64,000 bases of DNA. Origin: Corythucha ciliata. Its lineage: Eukaryota > Arthropoda > Insecta > Hemiptera > Tingidae. Position 1 is the stretch's first letter. Each line of letters opens with the position of its first letter. The notes under the pieces are model-generated. The model was not told the DNA's origin. It searched no databases and saw only the letters and a list, made by a program, of their open reading frames with translations. This document shows, piece by piece, positions 48,848 through 60,305 of the stretch. Position numbers and translations under genes: made by a program. The stretch is from positions 19,759,253 to 19,823,252 of the forward strand of contig CM075939.1 of assembly GCA_038030265.1 (NCBI GenBank), given 5' to 3'.

Positions 48848-50091
48848 CGTTAATTTTAGGCGAGAATTAGCAGTTTGTCTCAGTTTTAGCCGTGAATAAG
48901 CGGGCTATATGGTTATTTCGAAAATTTGCAAAATTTTCATGGTCCCACACACTGTCATCACACACCCTCACAATACCATGACAACGTTTTGTCATTTTGT
49001 GCGCCCTAAAAATAGCAAAACTGACTATTCGCGCTTTAAAAACGACCAAACCAACTTAACGAGTCCAATAAAAATGGTAAAACCGACGTCTCGTGCCCTG
49101 AAAATATTACACTGGCTATTCACTCTCTATAAATGACCATACTGACAACTTGCGCCCTAGAAATGGCAAACTGACCATTTACACCCCATGGCTCGTCGGA
49201 CTATTCGCATTATAAAAATGGCAAAACTGACTGTTGGCGTTCTCAAAATTGTTAAACTAACGAGGGCGTAAATATCCAGTTTTTCGGGCACGAACTTGAA
49301 AGGTGTAATAGGGTTCAGTTTGGCTATTTTTGACGACCGAATGGTCGATTTTACCATTTTCAGGACGGGAATGAAATGCTTAGGGGTTTAAAGTGCGAAT
49401 TGTTAGTTTAACCATTCATAGGCCGCATGGAGTCAGTTTTACCAGCTTTAGAGCGTCAATAGCCAGTTTGGCCATTTTTACGGCGCAAACTGTCAGTATG
49501 GTCATTTCCAGGACATGGATCCGTCATTTTAGTCAATTTCAGGGTTACGAATTCAGTTTTGCTATTTTAAATGCGTGAATCGTTAGTTTAACCATTTTGA
49601 GAATGCAAACAGTCAGTTTTGCTATTTCTAAAGCCGGATACACACATGCGGTACTTGCCAAGTAACGAGCAACAAATTTTTGAAATTCTCAGCTGGTTGG
49701 TTTCTAGGCAATCGCTAGAAATTGATTGAATATTTTGCAAGTTACTTGGCAAGTACCGCATGTGTGTATCCGGCTTAAGGTGCGAATAGTCCGACAAGCT
49801 CTTTGTGGTGTGCGAATGGTCAGTTTGCCATTTCTAAGGCACAAGTTTACTTAATATGATCATTTATACGTAGGGAATGAATAGTGTAATATTTTCAGGG
49901 CACGAGACGTCGGTTTTTCAATTTTTAGGGCTCGTCAAGAAGTTGGTTTGGCCATTTTTAAGGCCCGAATTGTCAGTTTTGCTATTTTTAGTGCGCAATT
50001 GTTCCAGTCAAGGCAAGGATTTCGCAGTTTTTAGGGCAGGAACCGTCTGCCCGGGATTTCCCAAGCGAGAATCGTTAGTTTGACCATTTTT
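48848..50091. repeat. segmental duplication copy 2: inverted B-type array
   Basis: Second copy of 45846-47089, with only scattered substitutions and the same MITE. After GACCATTTT it continues as further B monomers, whereas copy 1 jumps to the foldback arm. Confidence 0.93.
49632..49775. mobile_element. 144-bp hairpin MITE (duplicate of 46630-46773)
   Basis: Same element, same position within the duplicated array, same TAA flanks. Its insertion predates the duplication. Confidence 0.92.
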
Positions 50092-50260
50092 AGAGCGCGT
50101 AGCGTCAGTTTGGCCTTTTTTAGAGCGGGAATCGCTAGTTTTGGCTGTTTTTAGCGCTAGAATAGTCGGTTTAGCCATTTTCAGAGTGGGAATCATGATT
50201 TGTTCATGCATTTTCAGGGCTACGCGAACCGTTAGTCTAGCCACTTTTTAGGGCGCGTGA
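50092..50260 (+). repeat. B-type array continuation
   Basis: Further forward monomers (AGCGCGTAGCGTCAGTTTGG, AGCGGGAATCGCTAGTTTTG), unique to the right of copy 2. Confidence 0.85.
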
Positions 50261-51587
50261 AGGCCGTATGGTTTTTAGAAGAGAAAAACAGGTGAAAATA
50301 ATTTTATTGAAGGCCGAAGCCACGAGAATTGTTTGTTCAGTGACTAAGCCGGGACAAAACCCCGCGAAATTGGTTTTGTCAGTAATCAAGTTCAAGCATT
50401 TGATATTTTGTGTAACTATGAAGATCGTGATAATCTGCACCTTGGTTCTAAAAGGGCCAATGTCCAATTTTCATGAAATCCCGCTAAGGGCACTGGTGGT
50501 CTCTACATAAGACATAGCGTTGGTGCAAAAAAGGCCAATGTCCTAGAATGAATACTTTACGAAAAAAACATATTGAAAAGTGGCTTATCTCATCACATCC
50601 TTGGTGCAAAAACGGTCAATATGCACATTGAAAAATGAATGAATCTGAGCGAATAACCGACAAACCACATGAAAATAAAATGAAATTAATGCCTGGTTAG
50701 AACATGAGTGTATGGACATTTCTGTGTATGGACAAATCTTTGAATTTGTTTTGCCGTTTCTCAAAAATCAAAAAAATTGGACATTGGCCCCTTTAGAACT
50801 TAGGTACAATACATACAATCACGAATCAGAACTATCCGTCAGCCTTAATTGTTATACTTTTTCAATGGACTTTTGCTGAAAAAATATCCTGGTTTATCTT
50901 TAGCAGTAGTGCAACTAATAAAAATCAGTCAAAAATCCCGCCTCGCTACAACATTATTTTGAAGAAGTAGATCTATAGGCCAAAAAATAAAATGGGTCAA
51001 TTGAATCTGTTAGGGTTCGTATAAATCAATGGCCCTCGTCGTTCAGTAATTCAATTATTATCTCGGGACTATCACGGTTGGATGGGGTTGTTTGGTTGTT
51101 CGATATTCCTATACAAGTTTTTTCGGGAATAATTTTTTGGTTAATTGCTCATTTTGCCTAGACTACTTTAGATTCAAATCTTAGTGGTTTTATTTAAAGG
51201 TCGTAACACTCCCATCTTCTCTTCTCTTTGCCACGGGTATTACTCCGTAAAAATGGCCACGCATTTGTCAAACTACTTGAATCCGTTGGTTTAGCGCTGC
51301 ATCTTTACTTTGCTGTAGTTGAACAGGGACGGTTTTAGGCCTCCGTGACGGGGGTGGCAGTAAAATGTGTGCTCATCCCCCCCCCCCACTTTCACTATTA
51401 CCCAATTTCTTAATTTTCATATGAAAAACATTAGCCTGAAAGCCCACAGTTTCTGTTTTCCAAAAACTGGATTTTGTATTGTAGTATGTCCGATATCTGC
51501 GATAAGTGTACACTGAAAGAAATTGTTGGTTTGTGTTACAAAATTCCATAATTCACTACAAGAAATTCTTGTTGATATTGGCGATTG
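50261..51587. other. unassigned sequence
   Basis: No gene seen. The phrase AAAGGCCAATGTCC recurs in both orientations (about 50455, 50530, 50775). A C11 run lies at 51377-51387 beside GGCCTCCGTGACGGGGG. Confidence 0.45.
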
Positions 51588-53315
51588 CAGCGATCACTAG
51601 CGGCGCTAGTGTCGTGTGATAATGAAACCGGTACTCCCCTAGGTGACTAAACTTTACTATAGGTGCCGCAGATTTCACCCTGCCCATAATGAAGGAGGGG
51701 TGGGGACTGACGTCACCAGCAGTCCTTTACTCCCGATTGCTACCCTAGAGCAGCAGAGCAAGTTAATTTTGAAATTGAAGTATTATGAATGCTCAAAAAT
51801 CACAGCCCAATAACAATTAATAATGTACTGGGTCCAGCGCAAAGGCGGTTGAGACTGCTCGTGACGTAGGTGAAGGACAGTAATGGCCGAAGATCTGCGG
51901 CACCTATAGAAAGTTTAGTCACCTTGGGTACTCCCTACGTATGTTAAATGATAACAAGTTTTGCGTTTTTTTAAAGTGTTTTTTCGTGGTCAACGTCCGT
52001 AACGTGTAACGTAATGGAAAAAAGTAGTCAGTTGGCCTAAAGTGAAGAGAACAGAAGAACATGATTTCTGATCAAACGTCAAGCAAGCTCCCAAGCCTTT
52101 CGGCGGTCGACTTTCTCCCAAGACTGGGCTAATTGATAGCTGACACTGTTGAAACCTCAATTTTAGGGAAACAATGAAATGACAATGTTTTGTCTCAGTC
52201 ACGACGGGAAGAGCAACCGAAGACACAGCAGTTTTCTCTGGATTCACCCTTGAGAGACATCCCACGAGAACCTTGTTATTTCTTTATTGGTACTCGCCAG
52301 CTCTCCGTTTCGTTTTAGTGCTCAGAGAACGGCAGGGGTTCAGCAAAATGGTCGAAAACGTTTTTGAATCGGTGTTTTCGAGTTTTCTTGCTCCAACAAA
52401 TAGCCGACAGTGAAAATGTCAGTACGGGTGTACTGCGCACCCGCACAACCGTCTTGTTTTCTTGATTCGGTGTTGCCAAAGGTACAATATCGAGGCCTCC
52501 TCGTCACCGTCGGATTATTTAGCCGTAGTTCACAGTAAAAAAGTGTCACTGATCAACATTTTTGATACATGAACTACCTCATTGTATAAAACCTTTTTTG
52601 TAGTTTGTTGTCTAACGACAACAACAAATCACATGGAGTACCGGACTCAATGTTTCTCTGAAACGCCGCCAGATATCGTATCCCTTAGCTACAATCGCCA
52701 ATTTGTACCATTGGCATCACCGAATCAAGAAAACAAGACGGTTATTCGGGCGCGCAGTACTCCCGTACAGAAACTTTCACTGTCGGTTATATGTTGGAGC
52801 AGGAAAACTCGAAAACACCGATTCAAAAACGTTTTCGACCATTTTGCTGAACCTGTGCCGTTCTCTGAGCACTAAAACGAAACGGTGAACTGGCGAGTAC
52901 CAATGAAGAAATGATAAGGCGCTCGTGGGATGTCTCTCAAGGGTGAATCCAGAGAAAACTGTGTGCTGTGGTTTCTCTTCCCATCGTAACCGAGACACAA
53001 CATTGTCATTTCATTGTTTCGCAAAAATTGAGGGTTCAACAGTGTCAGCAATCAATTAGCCCAGTGTTGGGAGAAAGTCGACCGCCGAAAGGCTTGGGGG
53101 CTTGCTTGACGTTCGAGTATAAGTGTATCAGAGACCATGTTCTTCTGTTCTCGTCACTTAGGCCAACTGACTACTTTTTTCCCATTATGTTACGGACGTT
53201 GACCACGAAAAAACACTTTTAAAAAACACAAGACTTGTTATCATTTAACATATGTAGGGAGTACCGGTTTCATTATCACACGACACTAGCGCCGCTAGTG
53301 ATAGCTACAATCGCC
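51588..53315. mobile_element. 1.7-kb foldback element
   Basis: Left arm from GGCGATTGCAGCGATCACTA to about 52487 and right arm from about 52698 to TAGCTACAATCGCC are reverse complements, with a spacer of about 210 bp. Each end carries the self-complementary CACTAGCGGCGCTAGTG. The left arm is lengthened by the 288-bp insertion at 51639-51926. Related half copies lie at 41893-42360 and 47090-47566. No protein-coding capacity survives across copies, and no target duplication was identified. Confidence 0.85.
51639..51926. mobile_element. 288-bp inverted-repeat transposon with 9-bp target duplication
   Basis: CTAGGTGACTAAACTTT at the left and AAAGTTTAGTCACCTTG at the right. The inverted repeat continues through CTATAGGTGCCGCAGAT, about 34 bp with a one-base indel. 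GGTACTCCC flanks both sides exactly (51630-51638 and 51927-51935). The same host arm elsewhere (41923, 47500, 53255) has a single GGTACTCCC, so those are empty sites. A 9-bp duplication suggests a Mutator-like family; no transposase is encoded. Confidence 0.95.
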
Positions 53316-55126
53316 AAAAGGGACAATTTATTTTACTCTTACAAAACAATTATGGTTAGATGTTCTTGTTCAATTTACCGTATTTTACCGACTTGGTTAC
53401 AACAAAAGTCCTGTACTTCTTCCCATTCATCACGCATTGTTTCCCGTTTGGTTCTATTGCCGGAACTGCTCGTTGAGGTGTTGTTTACCAGAAAATTCGG
53501 TATTAAACCCAATATTTCTTGTATTCAATACAAAGTTTATTAGCAATGCCAACTTTAACTGAAGGTTACTATAAACATTCCTCTGGTTTCAATTACAAGA
53601 ATTTCTCGTATAGTTATTACTTATTACCGAAATCGCGGTTATATTTATAACCTTTCGTTTACATGTACTGTTCAATTCGGTCACCGTTTCTTGATTTGAA
53701 TGCTACTACATATATCACAATTTTTGTGCACTCCATTCAAAGCGGGATTGTGACTTCAACTTCTTGATGCTGCTGCTGCAGGAACCAAAGCTTTCGGTTC
53801 GCTTAGAATGGCGATGGCGTGGTAGCTACTGACGATCAATGATGTGTTCTTGCTGAAAAAAAAACAAAAAGATCTGAAAAAAAAGAAAGAAAGAAAGAAA
53901 GAAAAAAAACTGATGAGGGCGGGATCATAGTGGTATGTTGGAGAAGTACAGAGAAGTATGCCAAAACATTTCGAATTCTAAAAGCCGAACAATTCTAATA
54001 AACTCATCATCCCATGCGCTATTTTTTGTGAGGGACAATAACATCTCAATTAACCAAATATACATTTTTACTTACCTCCAATTGAAAGTCTACACATTTT
54101 GGGGAAGGCCCCAAGCCTCCTAATAAAGTTAAACTCACTGATCTATCTTTCTTTCCGGCACGAGCACGAAAACTAGAATGATGTTAAAATTGATGTTCCC
54201 AGTTTCTAAACCTCGAAAACAATGAAGGAAAGGAGTCTGCTTCACGCCAGCCTAACGTAAATTGGTCGGTACTAAATGCAAATACCTGATCAATAGTAAT
54301 CCTTTTAGTGTGATCTCAACCGGGTTTATGTATAGTTATTGCAGCTAGAATGCCGAAAATTCGCTGGGATTAGTAAACCCGACTATATTTCTCATAAAAA
54401 TAGCAGTATAGCGTGATTACTCGACGAAATGTTAGCAGTTGCAATCACTATTACTGTCACTACAGGAATCATTCAGTAGTGAATCACAATTTTAAAGGAT
54501 CACGTACTTAACAGAATGAGCCACTTGCACATTTTTTGGAAACTTTTTCCTAAAAGTTAATAAAAATAAAAAAGGGTTGGCGCATTTTTTTTTTTCAATA
54601 TCAACGAAAATGTAAATTGATATGAATTTTCAAAGTAGGGAATTTTATGGGTCAGCTAAAAACACCCCGCGCCACGTTGATTTTATATCCCAGTGTGATG
54701 ACGTCACTTAGTTCGAACCATATTCGACAAATGACATTAACACAGTGAATATTGCTTTAGTATTCAATTTTATTGCGAATTTTCGAGAAAGAAAATAATA
54801 AAAATTTGAATAAATATTAAAATATTATAAATTATAATAAATATTCGAATACACATTTGAACGAGCCTCACTTGCTCTCGCGTAACACGAGGATGCTTGT
54901 TTTAGCGGCGAAAGATTCCCAAAAATGTAAGAAAGAATGAAATGAAAAATAACTCCACATCTTTGAGTTTCGAGCAAATCGTTTACGATATCTTTCCTTT
55001 TCAACTTCTCCAGAACAGATGAAGTTCTTGCATTCTTGTTGCCTGAAAAGTAAGGAAATATTTGTACGCTCTGTTCTTCGCAAACGCTTCCAAATTTACA
55101 AGAGTAAGAATATAGGTGTGTTCCAT
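53316..55126. other. unassigned sequence
   Basis: No gene recognised. A (GAAA)n tract lies at about 53882-53910. A TGACGTCA palindrome at 54699-54706 is discussed in the findings. Confidence 0.45.
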
Positions 55127-55272
55127 TGTTTTTTACTTCCATGTTCCCTACAGGAATGGAAGTATGGTGTTCGTGAAAAAAATCGAGTCCGAGCTGACTT
55201 ATCATTCTTGATGTACAACATCAGAAAAGTTGAAAAAGTGGTTTTCGGCATGCCGTCGGTGTCTGTCGGTCT
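55127..55272 (-). repeat. dispersed repeat R1, partial copy 3
   Basis: Reverse-oriented match to the 3' half of 22665-22927: TTTTTACTTCCATGTTCCC, AAAAAAATCGAGTCCGAGCT and GGTTTTCGGCATGCCG. Truncated at its other end. Confidence 0.8.
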
Positions 55273-55372
55273 TTAGTGAAGGAAAAGTGCAGCACTGAAA
55301 GATGTTTTCATTTATTATTTCCAGAAATTTCAATGAAATGCTGTTCGTGCTACACTTTTCCTTCACTAAAAA
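55273..55372. repeat. 100-bp hairpin
   Basis: TTTAGTGAAGGAAAAGTG and CACTTTTCCTTCACTAAA are perfect 18-bp inverted repeats, starting exactly where R1 copy 3 stops. It could be a small MITE or an end of a compound repeat. Confidence 0.8.
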
Positions 55373-57384
55373 ACAATGGAAAACGCCTAATAGTCCATTG
55401 AATAGTCCGTAGGGCGTGATTTATGGAGGTTCTCAGACTAGTTGTACGGTGAATAAGAGTTTTTTCCTCTCTACTATTTTACTTACTCTTTGAAAGAGCA
55501 AAGACGCTTAAAATGCAGTAATGTCATGTGACCAAACAAATCTATTGGTGCTTCCACAATGCTTACCCGTCAGTCGAGATCGTTAGCACTCAAATCGAGA
55601 GGGTACAACTCCCGGCTTCGCGTATGCGAGTCCTCGAAGTGGGTGAAAACGTCCTCAGGTACATCAAGTTCTCAACGTCATTTTCGAGCTGAAAAATGGT
55701 TCAATGACTTATAAGAATCAAGAAACGGAGCAATGTTATCCTGACTTCATCCTTCGCATTGAGAAAGGAAGAGCCAGAAAACAAGAAGAAACAAACTAAT
55801 GAAGCCTCTGAAGGCTTCCGACCTCTATGATTATACTATAATAATTGAATTTACTCACATCAAAGTGGTCTTCACATCAGAAGAACCTTATAGATTGATA
55901 GAACCGGACCATGTTGTTCTCGCTTGCATGCTTTGAACCACTTCGGTGGAGCTGTGTTATTCATAGGCACCGTTATATAGTTTTCCGGAGTTTTTAAAGT
56001 TGTGCTCTTGCATTGAGGCACGAAGAAGTTTTTGTACATATTTTATTACGCCTCAAAGCAAATGAATAAAAGTAATAGCAATAGTGAGATAGGACTTAGA
56101 AGTCCTTCTTTTGAAGTTAGAACAGCGACCGTAAACTAAGGCGAAAAAAGGAAATGATAATTTGATAAGAGAAAATAAGTATACCTATTCTGCAGAGCCC
56201 AGTTTCTGTAAGTTCAGACGGACTATTCAATTCCATTTTAATGTGTAAAATTACTTTTAATAATGAAAGAAAATGAGCATGAAACTATGAATCTCCATAA
56301 TACCAAGAACAGCCACTCGAAAAAAGTTGAACTAAGTGACGTCACGGACACTCAGCCAATCACAAGGCGTTGTGACGAGTGCGAAAATTAGTGAATTTTT
56401 ATGACCAATTTAATAATTATTGGCATGATTTTGAGAGCACTTTGTTGCGACAAGTTCATTTTTAGGTTCTACCTGGCCAAAAAAAAAAAATTCTCCCTTA
56501 AAAATTCCGACCCACGCAAGTTCCTAATTGTTGAGATTACCATAAATTCTTAACACAGCATTTTAGGATTTCCCGCTCATGTTTCAGAACTCGTTACCAA
56601 AAGTTCTGTTAAAACTAATATTAATTCTTGAACCCTTAAGGATAAAATTGTAATGAAAATGAACTTTTTTCCTAATTTTTCGTCTCGTAATCTCAATCTA
56701 TCAAATTGTTATAGTAGCAAACAGTGTTCGTACTGTCAACTAGCCAAACTCTAGCAGGCATTGAAAAGTAATCTATGCAACGCGAAACACCATCAATGCA
56801 AGAAAGTTCCGTAGGACTTACAAAAAATAATATGTTCTATATGTATAAGCAAAACAACAAGTTACAAGAATTCCTGTAGTTCAATTTTTTTCAGTGTATC
56901 TCATCCAAAACAAATCTTCAAATCTTGAGCTTTTGGCTCTTTCAAAAACCAAATATCGCAGTTGAGTATATTTTGAAGCGAAATTTGGCTCTCTGAAAAC
57001 CAAATTCGGAAGACTTAGCTTGTAAAAGCCCAAAGGAAAGCCTATAGAAGAAACTATCTCCTACCAAATCGACAAGATCTATTGTGGTGCCCCCTCAGGT
57101 TGCCCTGCAAAAGGTAGATGCTAATTTCAAAGCGTCCTCCACCACCACTCCTTGACGGATATTCTCCGTAACCATCCTATGGGGATGTCCTCCCGTTAAA
57201 GCACATCATTTCCAAGGCGGTGAAAGCGCAATTGCCTCAGAGCCTTGCACTCACACGGTATACGTACTCTGATGTTTTCGGGGCCAAGTTGCAGAACCTG
57301 CAGATGTCCGTGTCAGACTTCTCCGTTATAGTCTGATGAGGTGGTGAATATGTCGCGTGTATGTGTATGTGACGTGTATGTGCA
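55373..57384. other. unassigned sequence
   Basis: No gene established. A less AT-rich patch at 57085-57330 might be a gene fragment, but neither strand is open for long. A second TGACGTCA lies at 56337-56344. Confidence 0.4.
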
Positions 57385-58100
57385 AGTGGATGCACAACGT
57401 CATTTTTTAGTGGGATTTTGAGTGCTCAATAAAATAACGTTTTTAAATAAAACGAAACTTGTTTCAGCATCTGAGATTCCTCACTCATCCATTTCACGAA
57501 AACGATAATGTTGCGCATCCACTTGCAGTAAGGAAGCTTGATTTCAGCAACTGGACAAACACGATTTCCTTTTCAAGAAATGGACAATTTTTTTTGTCCA
57601 GATGTACATATATGCGACATATATGTCGCATCCATGTCGAGTAATTGTCCACTTCACGAAATGGATGTCCATTTCACGAAGTGGCTCCACTTGCCGTAAA
57701 TTCAAAAAATTACGACATCTGGACAAAAAAATTGTCCATTTCTTGAAAAGGAATTCATGTTTGTCCAATTGCTGAAATCAAGCTTCCTTACTGCATGTGG
57801 ATGCACAATATTATCCTTTTCGTGAAATGGACGAGTGAGGAATCTCTGATGCTGAAACAAGTTTTGCTTTAATTAAAAAGGTTATTTTATTGAGCACTCA
57901 AAAACCCGTTAAAAAATGACGTTGTGCATCCACTGGACAGCAGCAGGATTTCAGCAACTGGACAAACGCGATTTCTTTTTGAAGAAATGGCTATTTTTTT
58001 TTGTCCAGATGTCGTAATTTTTTAAAATTACGGCAAGTGGAGCCACATCGTGAAATGGACATTCATTTCATGAAGTGGACAATTTAGCCAAGTGGATGCG
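57385..58100. repeat. palindrome plus third partial copy, GTGGAC/ATGGAC-rich
   Basis: Left arm 57385-57607 and right arm 57715-57934 pair (AGTGGATGCACAACGTCATT and its complement at the outer ends, AAATGGACAATTTTTTTTGT inward). A partial third copy of the inner part follows at 57945-58095. The core repeats AAATGGAC, AAGTGGAC and GCGACATATATGTCGC. No coding capacity. Confidence 0.85.
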
Positions 58101-59860
58101 ACATATATATCACACGTTTTCACCTGAATAGAGCCCTCCCTAAGGACCCTTTAACGAAATCCTTTATTCCAGTTGGACGGAAAAATAACAATACACTTTT
58201 TCCATATTAATTCTGTCAGAAGTTGCACTTTTGCTAGATTTGAAGAGAGATGGATATATATAATATATACAGCGTATACCTACATGTAACGCAAATAATA
58301 TTCGCAAATAATAGTCGGAACAATTGAAAAGTACTTCCCCGGCTTCATTTTACTTCTCATTACTTTTTGCCACGAATCGTTCGACACGTCTGTCTTTCAA
58401 GTGGCTTGGTTTGTGCAGTATTAAAACAAACCAATACTAAAACGGCGTTTCTGTCATTCAGTGACGCGTCGTGGATCGTAGAGAGTTGGAGTAAAGGGTG
58501 ACGCGAGTTATAATTAAAACACTCTCAACAGAAAACGCTGTGCGAAACAGTCACAAAGTGGATTAAAGAGTGGTGAAAATTAAATTGGCCTAATAAACTG
58601 GTGGTTGGGGGGAGGAAAATTGAATAAAGAGCTTCCCTGCCCCTAAAACTTGCCCTTTTGAAATTAAAGAAAATTATTATTTCCTCTATAAGGAGCGATT
58701 AATATACCACTCTCATACTAAATTTACTCTTCCAATGTTTTTTACGATGAAATGACTTCAATAAAAAATATCCTAAAACCGCACGCGTAAAAATAAACCC
58801 ATTTAGTAAAGTAGGAAAATACACGAGGGAGGTCATATAGAGCGAAAAAAAAGTGCTTTTTATGTTGCTGTTCATTGTTTTTTACATTTCCCCCTTCACA
58901 ACGTTCACTCAACAACGAAGATGTTTACTCATATTAATTCCGCACTTACAACTTATCTTAACTGACCTGTGCCTTTGTGACTTACCACACGAAGCACTGA
59001 ATTTATTTATTTGAATAAGCTATTACACATGTCGGGTTGTGCATATACTTATATGTATAGCGTTGAAGAATGTGAAATTGTGAATGTGATTGAATGTGTT
59101 GCAGTACGAAGTTCAATGAAAAATAAAGGTTTGATTCCTCTTCATTCGTTGGCGGTAAAAAAGGAAAGAATATTGATTAAAATGCGTGCTCAGTGAACAT
59201 AAAAAAATAACTGAGTATTTGACAAAAAATTATCAAGTTGGAGAGGGGTTTATTTCAAATTGCGTAGCGCTGTCACAGCTTATAAAATGTGCGTAAATAC
59301 AGGCTGCAACGAGGCTGAAAATGGAAAGCCTTCCTCCTCTCTCTCCACACATCGACCGCTTGAAATCCTCGGTTGAGAATGAGTTGGTGACGCAAATTGT
59401 ACATGAAATGAAGTGATGAATTTCGAAGAACGGACAAGTATAAGAAATGTGTTGTCAACAAGAAGAGATCGTGATGGGGAGGGGGGCGAGGACGTTTATG
59501 CCTTCCTGTCTTTTCAGATTAACATCATTTTTAACAGTGGGGGGCTTTTATGCTAACGAAAAAAAAAAACCTGTGCTATGAGTTAGAGTGGAACGGCTAA
59601 CAAGATTTTCAACAAGATTCTCAGCACACCCAGAAGATACCCTTTTTTCAACTACACAAAATGAATTGAAATACTCCTATCGCCTATCCTAATATCGCCT
59701 TATTTCTTTTTTTTAATCAGTCAACTCCGAGATTTCGACCCGAAAGAAGCCTCCCTAGTCATTTTCCGCGGAGGCAGGAGGTGTGTTCGTGCGTAAAATG
59801 CTTCCCATTCAATCTAATAACAACGAAGATTGGTAATTGAATAAAGAAGACAGTTTCGAA
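58101..59860. other. unassigned sequence
   Basis: No gene, array or inverted repeat recognised. AT-rich with short frames only. Confidence 0.5.
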
Positions 59861-60030
59861 ACCTTGAACCGCAACAAAAAAGATCCCAAGCAATAAGACA
59901 TTTAGTTACATCCACTTCCGAAAACCCGACCGCATTTGTGTTCTGCTAATAGTTTGTTGGATAGAGGTGTTATTATAGCCGTTTTCAAAGCCAATGCTTT
60001 ATTAATTAATGATATAAATGTTGATGCTAA

Positions 60031-60305
60031 CGCCTGTATTTATGAACGATCCTTGAAGCTTTCTTAAGAAGGAACCGTTGAAAACAGTTTTGATCAAAAT
60101 AAAAACATCTGTTCTGATGAATTTCTAGGGTTCTTTAATGTCAAGGAACGTTCATAAACAGTGAGATTTTGAATGAATTAAAAACATGAACGTCTTTGTT
60201 AACGTCTGACGGTTGCTAGGGTATGGATCAGCTGATTGGTGGAATTTCAAAAAGACGTGAATGTTTTTCTTTGTTACGTCTTTCAAAATCTCCCTAATAC
60301 GGGCA
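60031..60305. mobile_element. MITE of the 26504 family, interrupted by another MITE
   Basis: CGCCTGTATTTATGAACG to ATACGGGCA matches 26504-26630 but is split by the 136-bp insert at 60159-60294. Left flank TAA, right flank TTA. Confidence 0.8.
60159..60294. mobile_element. 136-bp MITE inside a MITE
   Basis: Ends AGTGAGATTTTGAA and CAAAATCTCCC are an inverted repeat. The interior includes GCTAGGGTATGGATCAGCTG. A second copy in the opposite orientation is at 63297-63430. The flanking duplication is TA or TAA. Confidence 0.82.

Noticed and set aside
47168..53222. Similar small frames (GCLSRVNPEKTAVS) in the copies of the foldback arm
   Set aside because: Copies carry frameshifts relative to each other, so the shared text follows DNA repetition and not protein conservation.
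54825..55205. 126-codon minus-strand frame
   Set aside because: Overlaps dispersed repeat R1 and AT-rich sequence; the protein text changes with the repeat and no domain is seen.
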